From positions 62,001-126,000 of the forward strand of contig DATNDR010000079.1 in the NCBI GenBank assembly GCA_035606945.1: a DNA stretch of 64,000 nt, given 5' to 3'. The notes beneath the pieces are model-generated. The model ran no database searches. It had not been told where the DNA came from and was given only the letters and a program-made list of their open reading frames with translations. Positions 33,169-40,405 of this stretch are shown in pieces (within the stretch, counting starts at the first letter, position 1; each line of letters begins with the position of its first letter). Source of the DNA: GCA-003244245 sp035606945. GTDB lineage: Bacteria; Actinomycetota; Actinomycetes; Mycobacteriales; Pseudonocardiaceae. The position numbers and the translations under genes are program-made.

Positions 33169-33337
33169 CGCACCCTCCCGTCTTCAGACCAACCGGTCGG
33201 CAGCAGTATGGATCGCCACCCTGACAATCCCGTGATCCCGCGCCGTCGCCGGTCGGCGCACTGTTCGCCGAACACGCCGGTGTCGGCGAGCTGAACCGAC
33301 CGCGCGCACGCTTGCGCAACCGGCCCCACGTCCTCGC

Positions 33338-33540
33338 CTAGAACGGCGGGGGTTCGGGAGGATCGTCGAGTGGGCGCTTGGGTGCGGGTTCGGCAATGGA
33401 GTCTGGTTGGTAGGTCCAGGTATGCCCGCTGAGGCGTCGGTCCAGGTGAACGTGCCGTTGCCGTCTTGGTGGACTGACCAGCCCGGGGTGTGCTTGGTGC
33501 GGTGGTGGCGCCGGCGGCCACCGGGTACCTCCGCTGCATA
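33338..33540 (-). pseudogene. Remnant of a DUF222/HNH endonuclease 3' end
   Basis: Two minus-strand reading frames join to give the typical C-terminus of actinobacterial DUF222/HNH proteins. HHRTKHTPGWSVHQDGNG then TFTWTDAS is read in one frame. GHTWTYQPDSIAEPAPKRPL, ending PPEPPPF and a stop at 33338, is read in another. One frameshift near 33425-33430 separates them and nothing upstream continues the gene. The rest of this 424-bp gap holds no other supportable feature. Confidence 0.6.
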
Positions 33541-33592
33541 CTCGGACTGCCGGATCCGGGCGGCGGTGATCGAGCGCCACTACTCTGTGGGT

Positions 33593-33964
33593 ATGAGCCT
33601 TGACGCCGTGGCGCGGCATCCGGTCGCCCTGGTGGAGTTTCCTGCCGATGACCCCGAGCAAGCCCTTCGCTTCTGGGTCGGCGTGCTGGGAGTCGACCTC
33701 CAGGAACGCGAGACCGGCGAGGGTGACGGCTGGCAGACGCATTCAGGTCAAACCGAACTTGGAGTTCATCGCCGCGGCGCAGGGCCCGGGGACCGCTTCT
33801 CGCTGCCCTACTTCTCCGTGCCCGACCTGTCGGCGGCATTACGGCGAGTGGAGGAGCTGGGCGGCTCGGTCATCCATCCGCGACCGCCGTGGGCGATCTG
33901 CCGTGACTCAGAGGGGAACCCCTTCGCCCTCATGGCGGCTCAACAACGGCAGCGGGCTCAGTAG
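33593..33964 (+). CDS. Small VOC family protein
   Basis: A 123-residue glyoxalase-like protein with one VOC module pair. The N-terminal strand HPVALVEFPADDPEQALRFW and helix WVGVLGVDLQE are followed by PYFSVPDLSAALRRVEELGG and a final strand CRDSEGNPFALM, where Glu and His-type ligands usually sit. ATG 33593 gives the conserved start; the longer upstream frame lies in the HNH remnant on the other strand. The substrate is unknown. Confidence 0.8.
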   Translation: MSLDAVARHPVALVEFPADDPEQALRFWVGVLGVDLQERETGEGDGWQTHSGQTELGVHRRGAGPGDRFSLPYFSVPDLSAALRRVEELGGSVIHPRPPWAICRDSEGNPFALMAAQQRQRAQ

Positions 33965-34251
33965 CAGCCGCCGGTCGCTCGCCGCAGACCCGATATCAGG
34001 AAGCGGTTCTTGTCGTCGCTGACCGGCTGCCGTGCGTCATTGGTTCCAGATGCTGCCCGCAACCAGATCCCGGTGGTGGTTTGCATCAGGCCCAGTGAGT
34101 GGGGGTCCACACACCGCCTGGCGGGGCGGTGGGCGTCCCACAGCAGCGCGTCGTCGAAGACGTGGCCGCATCCGCCGGTGCGGCGACAGCAGTGCGCGCG
34201 ATCAACCCCCACCCAGCTGGTGCCGCAGCAAGACATCCTCGGTAATGGCAT
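33958..34251 (-). CDS. FDXHR-type putative zinc-binding protein
   Basis: A 97-residue small protein with a Cys/His pattern typical of the FDXHR putative zinc-binding family: CCGTSWVGVDRAHC, a CC...C cluster, VFDDALLWDAHRP and RRCVDPHSLGLMQTTTGIWL. Family members are common near phage and mobile genes, with no known function. The first CxxC copy is partly changed (CCRRTGGC). It follows the LexA-box gene by 8 nt on the same strand and is probably co-transcribed. The start could also be the ATG at 34236. Confidence 0.6.
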   Translation of the reverse strand: MPLPRMSCCGTSWVGVDRAHCCRRTGGCGHVFDDALLWDAHRPARRCVDPHSLGLMQTTTGIWLRAASGTNDARQPVSDDKNRFLISGLRRATGGCY

Positions 34252-34259
34252 GGCAGGGT

Positions 34260-34538
34260 TCAAGCCAGCTCGACCGCACGCCCGACGGTGATGTCCCCGG
34301 CGAGCTCGCGCGGTGTCGCGGTGCTCAAACGCACCCCCAGCGGGGTGGGGCACTCCCGCAGCGTGCGCTGGACGCGCGCGGTAGGTCGTCTCAGCGGGAT
34401 GCGCGCTGAAATCCCGAGGCCAGCAAGGGGGTAGCCGCAGTGCTGCGGGTGCCCCCGGTGGGCCAGGATCGCCCCGGGTGCCCCGGGGTCCGGGTGGAGC
34501 AGGGTCGTGCGGGTGGTTGGCTGCGTGGTCGTGCTCAT
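34260..34538 (-). CDS. Small hypothetical protein behind a LexA box
   Basis: A 92-residue protein I do not recognise. It has a Thr-rich start (MSTTTQPTTRTT), a Pro/Gly/His segment, then RIPLRRPTARVQRTLRECP and a short hydrophobic end. Codon use is as GC-rich as the neighbours. The gene is supported by a strong AGAGGAGGTGGG ribosome site next to ATG 34538 and by a LexA-like operator 15 nt upstream. It is probably SOS-induced together with the zinc protein downstream. Confidence 0.55.
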   Translation of the reverse strand: MSTTTQPTTRTTLLHPDPGAPGAILAHRGHPQHCGYPLAGLGISARIPLRRPTARVQRTLRECPTPLGVRLSTATPRELAGDITVGRAVELA

Positions 34539-34552
34539 CCCACCTCCTCTTA

Positions 34553-34568
34553 TCGAATGTACGTTCGA
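34553..34568 (-). promoter_or_regulatory. LexA (SOS) box-like operator
   Basis: On the minus strand the sequence reads TCGAACGTACATTCGA. The mycobacterial/actinobacterial LexA box is TCGAAC-N4-GTTCGA, so only one position differs. It lies just upstream of the ribosome site of the 92-residue gene, as expected for a repressor site at a promoter. Confidence 0.65.
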
Positions 34569-35129
34569 GTAAAGGTAGGGCACGGGCGGTCTGACTGGCC
34601 GTGACACGCCGGACGGCCACGACGGCCGGACCGGCGGCGGGATAGGCGGCCACCTGCGGATCACTTTTATTGATCATGCACAGGTCACGCTGATCGTCGA
34701 CGATCTCGATGAGTGCCAGGCGTTGCTGTCCGCGGCGCACGATCGTGACGCCAGTTAACAAGGAGCCGCTGACCGCACGTCAGAAGTGCCGAGTCGTGCC
34801 GAGAGTCGCGCGGGACCGCGTCGTCTGTGTCTGATGGATCGGCAAGATTTAGGGTCGGTAACGCGGACGCTCGTGTGTTCGCCGCTTGATCGTCGATTCA
34901 CACAATGACGCCCCTATCCGAATGCGGACGGTCGGAGAACATCACACCGACCGGTACCGCGTGCACGGCCAACCTACCGGGCCATGGCGGTTGGACCTGG
35001 TACCGTCGATCGGTCCCGCTGAGGGCGGCATGTGGATTCCCTCGCCTGGCAGGACACACCCTGTTTATCGTTTAACCGGCAGCTGTTCTATCATCGCGCC
35101 GGACAAGCCCCTCGATTTAGGAGATGGTC
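34569..35129. other. Intergenic region between the LexA-box gene and lsr2
   Basis: About 560 bp. A minus-strand open frame runs through part of it, but it lacks a ribosome site and overlaps the LexA operator, so it is not called. TAGGAG at 35118-35123 belongs to lsr2. No terminator stands out. Confidence 0.4.
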
Positions 35130-35492
35130 ATGGCGCGCAAGGTAGAGACCGCACTCGTTGATGACATGACGGGCGACGCCGCTGATGAGACGGTGAGCTT
35201 CGGCTTGGATGGCGTCGAGTTTGAAATCGACCTTTCGGCAAACAACGCGGGTGTTCTGCGGGACATTCTCGCGGACTATGCGAACGCGGGACGCAAGGTC
35301 GGCAAGCGCACCGCCGTGTCGAACACTCGTTCCCGTGCGGCCGCAACATCCCGTGAGAATCGTGAACAGACCGCTGCGATCCGCGCATGGGCCCGTGAAG
35401 CTGGCCGCCAGGTGTCGGACCGTGGCCGGATCTCCGCTGAGGTAGTGAAAGCGTTCGAGGACGCACACCGTGGATTAGCGTCCGTGGGATGA
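35130..35492 (+). CDS. lsr2: Lsr2-type nucleoid-associated protein
   Basis: A 120-residue H-NS-like xenogeneic silencer. The N-terminal dimerisation domain reads VETALVDDMTGDAADETVSF and FGLDGVEFEIDLS. The C-terminal DNA-binding domain ends REQTAAIRAWAREAGRQVSD followed by RGRIS, the AT-hook-like RGR loop that enters the minor groove. TAGGAG 6 nt upstream fixes ATG 35130. It is likely one of several paralogues; it lies amid accessory sequence rather than in the housekeeping lsr2 neighbourhood. Confidence 0.94.
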   Translation: MARKVETALVDDMTGDAADETVSFGLDGVEFEIDLSANNAGVLRDILADYANAGRKVGKRTAVSNTRSRAAATSRENREQTAAIRAWAREAGRQVSDRGRISAEVVKAFEDAHRGLASVG

Positions 35493-35856
35493 CGGCCGAA
35501 TGTGCCACGGCGCGCCTGATTGGCGTTGTACTCCGCGAGGGGTGGGAATGGGCGCATCAACTTTCCGCACCGGATTACCTACATCAGCGGCGAGCCACCT
35601 AACGACACTAATCTAATAAGACCTACCCGGAGAACACGGGGCAGCCCAGGTAGTCACCAGGTCGGTAGCGATGAGCCGGATGATCGCCAGGTGCGGCACA
35701 ACACCCCATCGGATCCATCAGGTGCTTGGCGAGCGCGCGGGTCGACCTGGTCATCCCGTAGTCAGCGAACTGGTGAGCTGGGGCGGTGACGGGCGATGGA
35801 TAGTCCGGGAGTCCGCCTCCCTGAGGGGCAAGCGGACTCCCGGTTGGGCGGTGGGA
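35493..35856. other. Intergenic region between lsr2 and cspA
   Basis: 364 bp between convergent genes. Apart from the cspA terminator hairpin there is no supportable feature; open frames here lack ribosome sites and family resemblance. Confidence 0.45.
35805..35843 (-). terminator. Terminator hairpin of the cold-shock gene
   Basis: Perfect 12-base arms CCGGGAGTCCGC and GCGGACTCCCGG with a 15-nt loop lie 14 nt beyond the cspA stop on the minus strand. There is no T tract, but the stem is strong and correctly placed. It may also serve lsr2 from the other side. Confidence 0.7.
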
Positions 35857-36060
35857 TCAGGCCGGGCGGACGCCGGTGGCCTGCAGGCCCTTGTTGCCCT
35901 GGCTGATCTCGAACTGCACGCGCTGACCCTCGTCGAGGCTGCGGAAGCCGTCAGCTTCGATCCCCGAGTGGTGCACGAAGACGTCGTTGCCGCCGTCGTC
36001 CTGTGAGATGAAACCAAAACCCTTTTCCGCGTTAAACCACTTCACAGTTCCCTGTGCCAT
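35857..36060 (-). CDS. cspA: Cold-shock protein
   Basis: A 67-residue single cold-shock domain that binds RNA or single-stranded DNA. It starts MAQGTVKWFNAEKGFGFI with RNP1-like KGFGFI and has RNP2-like VFVHHS; length and composition are canonical. AGGAG lies in the leader just before the ATG. The leader (about 36061-36110) can form a CCCGCA/TGCGGG hairpin, as often seen in csp mRNAs. Confidence 0.96.
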   Translation of the reverse strand: MAQGTVKWFNAEKGFGFISQDDGGNDVFVHHSGIEADGFRSLDEGQRVQFEISQGNKGLQATGVRPA

Positions 36061-36246
36061 GCGATGTGCTCCTAGCAGGTGGTGGAGCCCGCACCGTGCG
36101 GGATCCGGCCGGCCCTGATGACGCTGGCCGACGTCATTTTGACGCAGACCCTCGTCTCCAACTTGTTTCCGCGGGCGTGCATGACACCAACACTGAAACT
36201 GAACGACCTAAATCAACACTACCGCGCTGCTAGCCCGGCGGACCGC

Positions 36247-36876
36247 TCAACGGCTCTGCAATGCGTCCAGCGCGACCGCCATCGAGGCGGCGACCCGAAA
36301 GTCGAGGCGTGGGTCCGCCACGGTGACGCGGTAGCGGTCCCGGATGGTCTTCTGCCGCTCGCTGGACATCACCAGCTGACCTGACGCAGTGTCCACGAAG
36401 TCGAAGTGGAACACGAACGGGATCCACATGTCGCCGAGGTAGGGGATGAAGTCCCAGATCCGCCGCAGGATCGCGATACTCAGCCGCCGTTCCTGCCCCC
36501 GAGCCTCGAGGCCTGGCGCGAACAGGTGCCAGGTCGAGCGCAGCAGGCTGGCTCCGAACTCCTTCTTGAAGTAGCCCAGCGGCTGACCCTGCGCATCGAA
36601 GACGTCGTGACCGGCGTGCACGTCGAGCCGGTGGCGCGCCTTGAAGGAGAACACCGGACGGGACTTGGCCTCGTCCGCGTAGAAGGTCACGTGCTCCTTG
36701 AACGCCCACCGCTTCTGCTCCGCGAAGGCCAGCAGCGATCCCTCAGAGCCGTCCGCGCGGGAATCGAAAATCTGGTACCGGTTCACCATGACCGTGATCT
36801 TCTGGCGGACGAAGAACCGGGGCACCGCCATCGGCGCCCCGTCTGGGCTCGTACTCACCAGACCCGATACCTCCAT
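36247..36876 (-). CDS. LURP-one-related/tubby-like family protein
   Basis: A 209-residue beta-rich protein resembling the LURP-one-related (tubby C-terminal-like) family, also related to scramblases. It shows YQIFDSRADGSEGSLLAFAE, alternating strands, HDVFDAQGQPLGYFKKEFG and a DFRVAASMAVALDAL ending, the family's C-terminal hydrophobic helix. The bacterial role is unknown; membrane-lipid association is a guess from the family. The start at 36876 has a poor ribosome site and ATG 36831 (AVPRFFVRQK) is an equally good choice. Confidence 0.75.
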   Translation of the reverse strand: MEVSGLVSTSPDGAPMAVPRFFVRQKITVMVNRYQIFDSRADGSEGSLLAFAEQKRWAFKEHVTFYADEAKSRPVFSFKARHRLDVHAGHDVFDAQGQPLGYFKKEFGASLLRSTWHLFAPGLEARGQERRLSIAILRRIWDFIPYLGDMWIPFVFHFDFVDTASGQLVMSSERQKTIRDRYRVTVADPRLDFRVAASMAVALDALQSR

Positions 36877-37219
36877 TGCGCCGGCGGTGGCTTACCTGGT
36901 TATCAAGCTACCTGCGACGCAACGACGGCGATGCTGCGCGCAGGACCGACTAGCAGGACCAGGTAGTCGCTGGAGAACAGCGCGGCGGCCGTTGCGGCGT
37001 CGAGCTTGGCGCTGTGATCTGAGGTGAGATGTGGCTGTGCGCAACCAATCGGTTGGGGCGGGCCAGGACGGCGGCGTGACGCGCACGTCGATCCGTTGTG
37101 GAAACCTGCCGCGGTGCCGACCCGAGCCGGTCCGGTGCCGACACGCTGGATCTTGGCCACGGGCCGGAGCCCGACACACCGTGCACGCAAGCACGACACA
37201 CGCGGGGTAGAAGCGAACG
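36877..37219. other. Intergenic region between divergent genes
   Basis: 343 bp between divergently transcribed genes, so it should contain both promoters. No gene, repeat or clear operator was seen. Confidence 0.4.
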
Positions 37220-38932
37220 ATGCCGACTACCGCAAGCGGCATCATGGCAACCGTGCGCGTGCATGAGGACGACCCGTGCCGGCTGCGCTGGTTTGAGCTT
37301 GCTTGCCTGTGCGCGGTGCTGCTGGCGGTGATCGGTGGGTGCACACGTCATCAGGCAACGCAGCCAGCGCAGCGAGCACCTGAAGCGTCGACCGCGACGG
37401 CCGCGCCGGATGCGACGACCATGGGGCCGGAGGGGGTACAGGCTTCCTGGGTGTTGCGTGAGAACCAGCGACCGGGCACCGACGACTGGAAGATCACCGG
37501 CACGCCACCGGGGCTGATCACCGGGTTCGCCGATCGCACGTATGCCGCCGCGGGGGACACCGCGTCGCTGTTCGTGTCGACGGATGCCCCACGGTTCCAT
37601 GTCGAGGCCTACCGGATGGGTTACTACCAGGCCAGTGGCGGGCGGTTGGTGTGGCGTTCGGACGAGCTGCCCGGCGTCGAGCAGCCGCCGTGCCCGGTGA
37701 CCCCCGGCGTCAATATGGTGTCTTGCGAGAACTGGTCGCCCACCCTGCAAGTGGCGATTACGGCGGCGTTCGTGCCGGGCGACTACCTGTTCAAGCTGGC
37801 CGGCAGCGGTGGCCAGGCCAGCTACCTCCCGTTGACGGTGTGGGATCCGCACAGCCATGCCACCTACCTGGTCAAAAACGACGTACTCACCTGGCAGGCG
37901 TGGAACCCCTACGGCGGCTACGACTACTACGTAGGCAAAGGCAGCTGCCCGCCTCGGGTGTATCCGCTGTGTTCGCGGGCCCGGGTGGTGTCCTTCGACC
38001 GCCCGTATGAGTTCTCCTACAACGGCGGTGCGGGCAGCGGGGACTTTCTGACGTTGGAGCTGCCGCTGGTGCGCTGGATGGAACAGCACGGGCTGGACGT
38101 CGGCTATGTCACCGACCTGACGGTGATCCAGCACCCGGACATCCTCGTCAATCACAAGGCGGTGTTGTCCCTGGGCCACGACGAATGCTGGTCGCTGCGG
38201 GAACGCCAGGCAGCGGTGTTGGCGAATGCCGCAGGCGTGAATCTGGCGTTCTTCGGGGCCAGCGGGATGCTGCGGCACGTCCGGCTGGAGGCTTCCGCGC
38301 TGGGTCCGGATCGCCAGGAGGTGGACTACCGCGACTCGGCGCAGGACCCACTCAACGGCCACGGCAATCCGTTGCAGGTGACCGGCAACACCTGGGCGTC
38401 CGCCCCGGCGAGCTGGCCGGAGGACACCTTCGTCGGCGAGTCCTACAACGGCTTCCTGCTACCAGACGCACCCCGGGGCGCGCTGCGCATCACCGATGCC
38501 GGTGCGTGGATCTTCGCCGGTACCGGCTTGCACGACGGGCAGCAGGTCCCCGGTGTGATCGGCTCCGACGTCGACAGCCTCGATCCGCGGCTGGGCTACC
38601 CGCCGAACGTGACGGTCTTCGCGCACTCACCGCTGGACGCCTCCCAGGCGCAGGCCCGCACTCACCACGGCGGAGTGTTCTACTCCGACATGACCTACTA
38701 CACGGATCCACAAAGCCACGCGGGCGTGTGGGATTCCGGCACCAATGCCTGGATCCACGGCCTCACTCCGTGCCCCGGCGACCGGCCGTGTCCCGCCGAG
38801 GTGATCGGGCGCATCACCGGCAACCTGCTGGCCGCGCTCGGCGCTGGCCCCGCTGGGGTAGCGCACCCCTCCGAGCCGAACTGGCAGACCCTCTATCCGG
38901 CAGCCGCGCCACCTGACACTCACCACAACTGA
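37220..38932 (+). CDS. Secreted lipoprotein, N,N-dimethylformamidase beta-subunit-like
   Basis: A 570-residue exported lipoprotein. Hydrophobic ELACLCAVLLAVIGG leads to lipobox IGGC (Cys41) and a Thr/Ala-rich linker. The remainder matches the large-subunit-like domain of N,N-dimethylformamidase: an N-terminal jelly-roll, then WNPYGGYDYYVGK, the conserved LSLGHDECWSLRERQA and GVNLAFFGASGML, and a late FYSDMTYYTDP. The real enzyme is cytoplasmic with iron ligands; here the domain is exported and its substrate is unknown. Distal Cys pairs (CPPRVYPLC; CPGDRPC) fit disulfides. The start is ambiguous (ATG 37220 or 37244). Confidence 0.85.
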   Translation: MPTTASGIMATVRVHEDDPCRLRWFELACLCAVLLAVIGGCTRHQATQPAQRAPEASTATAAPDATTMGPEGVQASWVLRENQRPGTDDWKITGTPPGLITGFADRTYAAAGDTASLFVSTDAPRFHVEAYRMGYYQASGGRLVWRSDELPGVEQPPCPVTPGVNMVSCENWSPTLQVAITAAFVPGDYLFKLAGSGGQASYLPLTVWDPHSHATYLVKNDVLTWQAWNPYGGYDYYVGKGSCPPRVYPLCSRARVVSFDRPYEFSYNGGAGSGDFLTLELPLVRWMEQHGLDVGYVTDLTVIQHPDILVNHKAVLSLGHDECWSLRERQAAVLANAAGVNLAFFGASGMLRHVRLEASALGPDRQEVDYRDSAQDPLNGHGNPLQVTGNTWASAPASWPEDTFVGESYNGFLLPDAPRGALRITDAGAWIFAGTGLHDGQQVPGVIGSDVDSLDPRLGYPPNVTVFAHSPLDASQAQARTHHGGVFYSDMTYYTDPQSHAGVWDSGTNAWIHGLTPCPGDRPCPAEVIGRITGNLLAALGAGPAGVAHPSEPNWQTLYPAAAPPDTHHN

Positions 38933-39035
38933 CGGCAACGAAGCGTCTGTTCGAGCGAGCGTGGGTTTAGCGCCCGGTCAGCTGGGCAGCCCCGGGGTGT
39001 CAGCCATCTCGACAAGGCAGCAGGAGGTGCAAGGG

Positions 39036-39428
39036 ATGCGACCAAAGAATGATCAGATCGCGGGTGACCAGGTGGTCACCGGTGATGGAGCCGGCTCAAC
39101 AAGATACCTCGGTGCAGGTCAGGACAGCGCAGAAGGCTGGACCGACCGCAGTCGCATCGTGCTCACGCCGATCGCGGCACCGTCGATCCTGGGCCTGTTC
39201 GGCTTCGCCGGGGCGACGTTCATGGTCGCCTCGTTGCTGGCCGGGTGGTGGGGTTCGCCGGCGGCAGCGTTCTACACCGCCGGGGCGATGATGCTGGCCG
39301 GCGCCACCGGTGGTCGAACCATCCTGCCGCTGGGCAAGTACAACCCCGCAGCGAACATCCCGGGTCGCCGGGCGATGGAGCCGGTCAGCTACCCAGCGGG
39401 CCTGCCAGGCGCGAGGGTCGGGCAATGA
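39036..39428 (+). pseudogene. Internally deleted GPR1/FUN34/YaaH (acetate transporter) gene
   Basis: A 130-residue open frame joining two ends of an acetate uptake transporter. IAAPSILGLFGFAGATFMVA (residues about 50-69) is the first-helix signature, then after one further helix it passes straight to GRTILPLGKYNPAANIPGRR and the C-terminal tail. The normal protein of about 200 residues and six helices would need four more helices in between. AGGAGG precedes ATG 39036, so it may still be expressed as a two-helix protein. A gene remnant is more likely than a natural mini-protein. The next gene overlaps its stop. Confidence 0.65.
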
Positions 39429-40063
39429 AGCGGCTCGTGAAGGCTCCCGGGCTGAAAATGAAGCCCGGCCCATCAGTACCGGATCAGCTCCCGGTGCTCA
39501 CCCGTGGCTGGCACCGCGGTCCAGAGGACGGCGCGTGCGTCATGGAGTACGTCTCGGTGCTCGCGGGAACTCGGTTCACCGACCATCCCCGGTGTACGCC
39601 GCCGGCGCTAGCGGCGCTGGCCCGGCTGGTCAATGACCGGATCGTCGACGACGACGTGCGCAGCAAGCTGGCCCTGCTCGCCCCGGACCTGATCGAGGTC
39701 AGGGCGCACCCGGCCACGACGCACTGCGTCATCGCCAGCTGCTTGGCGGCCGCCCAAGCGCTACGGCCGGCAACGCCCCGCGCCGCCCGGCGAAGGTTGG
39801 CAAAAACGTGCGCGCGGATACACCGCCTCGAACGCGGCGACCGGTTGACCCGGCTCCGGCTGCGCTGCTGGGAACTGCTGAACCCACCGAACGTGACGGT
39901 CAGTTCAGCATTCCAGCTCCTGTTCGAGCAGCTGCGCGAACTGGCCCAGCCGCAGCGCGACGCGCGGCTGTGCGAGCTGCTCCACAGCACCGTGGCCGCC
40001 TGCCGCAGGCTCGAAGCCCGGCCCGTTACGCCGGTGGGCCGCGCCGCGGCTCGTACTGCCTGA
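39425..40063 (+). CDS. Conserved actinobacterial hypothetical protein
   Basis: A 212-residue protein of no known function. The segment DGACVMEYVSVLAGTRFTDH followed by PRCTPPALAALARLVND is a pattern I associate with widespread actinomycete hypothetical proteins. The rest is Ala/Arg/Leu-rich and helical with several Cys (ARSKLALL, CVIASCLAAAQAL, CWELLN). ATG 39425 overlaps the stop of the transporter remnant. No membrane helix or catalytic signature is evident. Confidence 0.7.
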   Translation: MKRLVKAPGLKMKPGPSVPDQLPVLTRGWHRGPEDGACVMEYVSVLAGTRFTDHPRCTPPALAALARLVNDRIVDDDVRSKLALLAPDLIEVRAHPATTHCVIASCLAAAQALRPATPRAARRRLAKTCARIHRLERGDRLTRLRLRCWELLNPPNVTVSSAFQLLFEQLRELAQPQRDARLCELLHSTVAACRRLEARPVTPVGRAAARTA

Positions 40064-40405
40064 CCGGCCAGGGTCGCAGGCATTCATGACCGGGTAGGGC
40101 CGTCGAGCCAGCCGAAGGCGGACAGCACCAGACCCGCCGCACCACTGGCCGCCAGCAGGGCGCTCACCGCCCCTGCCGCTGTCCTGTCAGCCGCAGCTGA
40201 GCCGGCTGTCGGAGGACCGCAGTGCGGCACGCACCGCGCGTACCCCTGGCGGGTAGCTATCCCGCTGCGGTGAGCTGACCCGGCGGCGCTCGCCCGCACG
40301 CCCCGATCAACCCTTAGTAACACGGCCGTGCAGGTGTGCCGGGGCGAGCACCGGGGTAAGCGGTCGGTGGATAAGGAATGTTTCACGAGAAACGGGAGCA
40401 CGGGC
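40064..40405. other. Intergenic region before the first ThDP enzyme
   Basis: 342 bp. A minus-strand frame ends here with a hydrophobic stretch (VSALLAASGAAGLVLSAFGW) but has no credible start or ribosome site, so it is only noted. The promoter of the following operon should lie here. Confidence 0.4.

Noticed and set aside
34569..34761. Minus-strand frame upstream of the FDXHR protein
   Set aside because: It starts at TTG without a ribosome site and runs through the LexA operator; two separate small genes explain the region better.
35671..36006. Plus-strand frame over the cspA region
   Set aside because: It is antisense to a canonical cold-shock gene and its terminator.
36903..37199. Minus-strand frame ending SSDYLVLLVGPARSI...
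   Set aside because: The end looks protein-like, but there is no start signal or family match and the first half is low-complexity.
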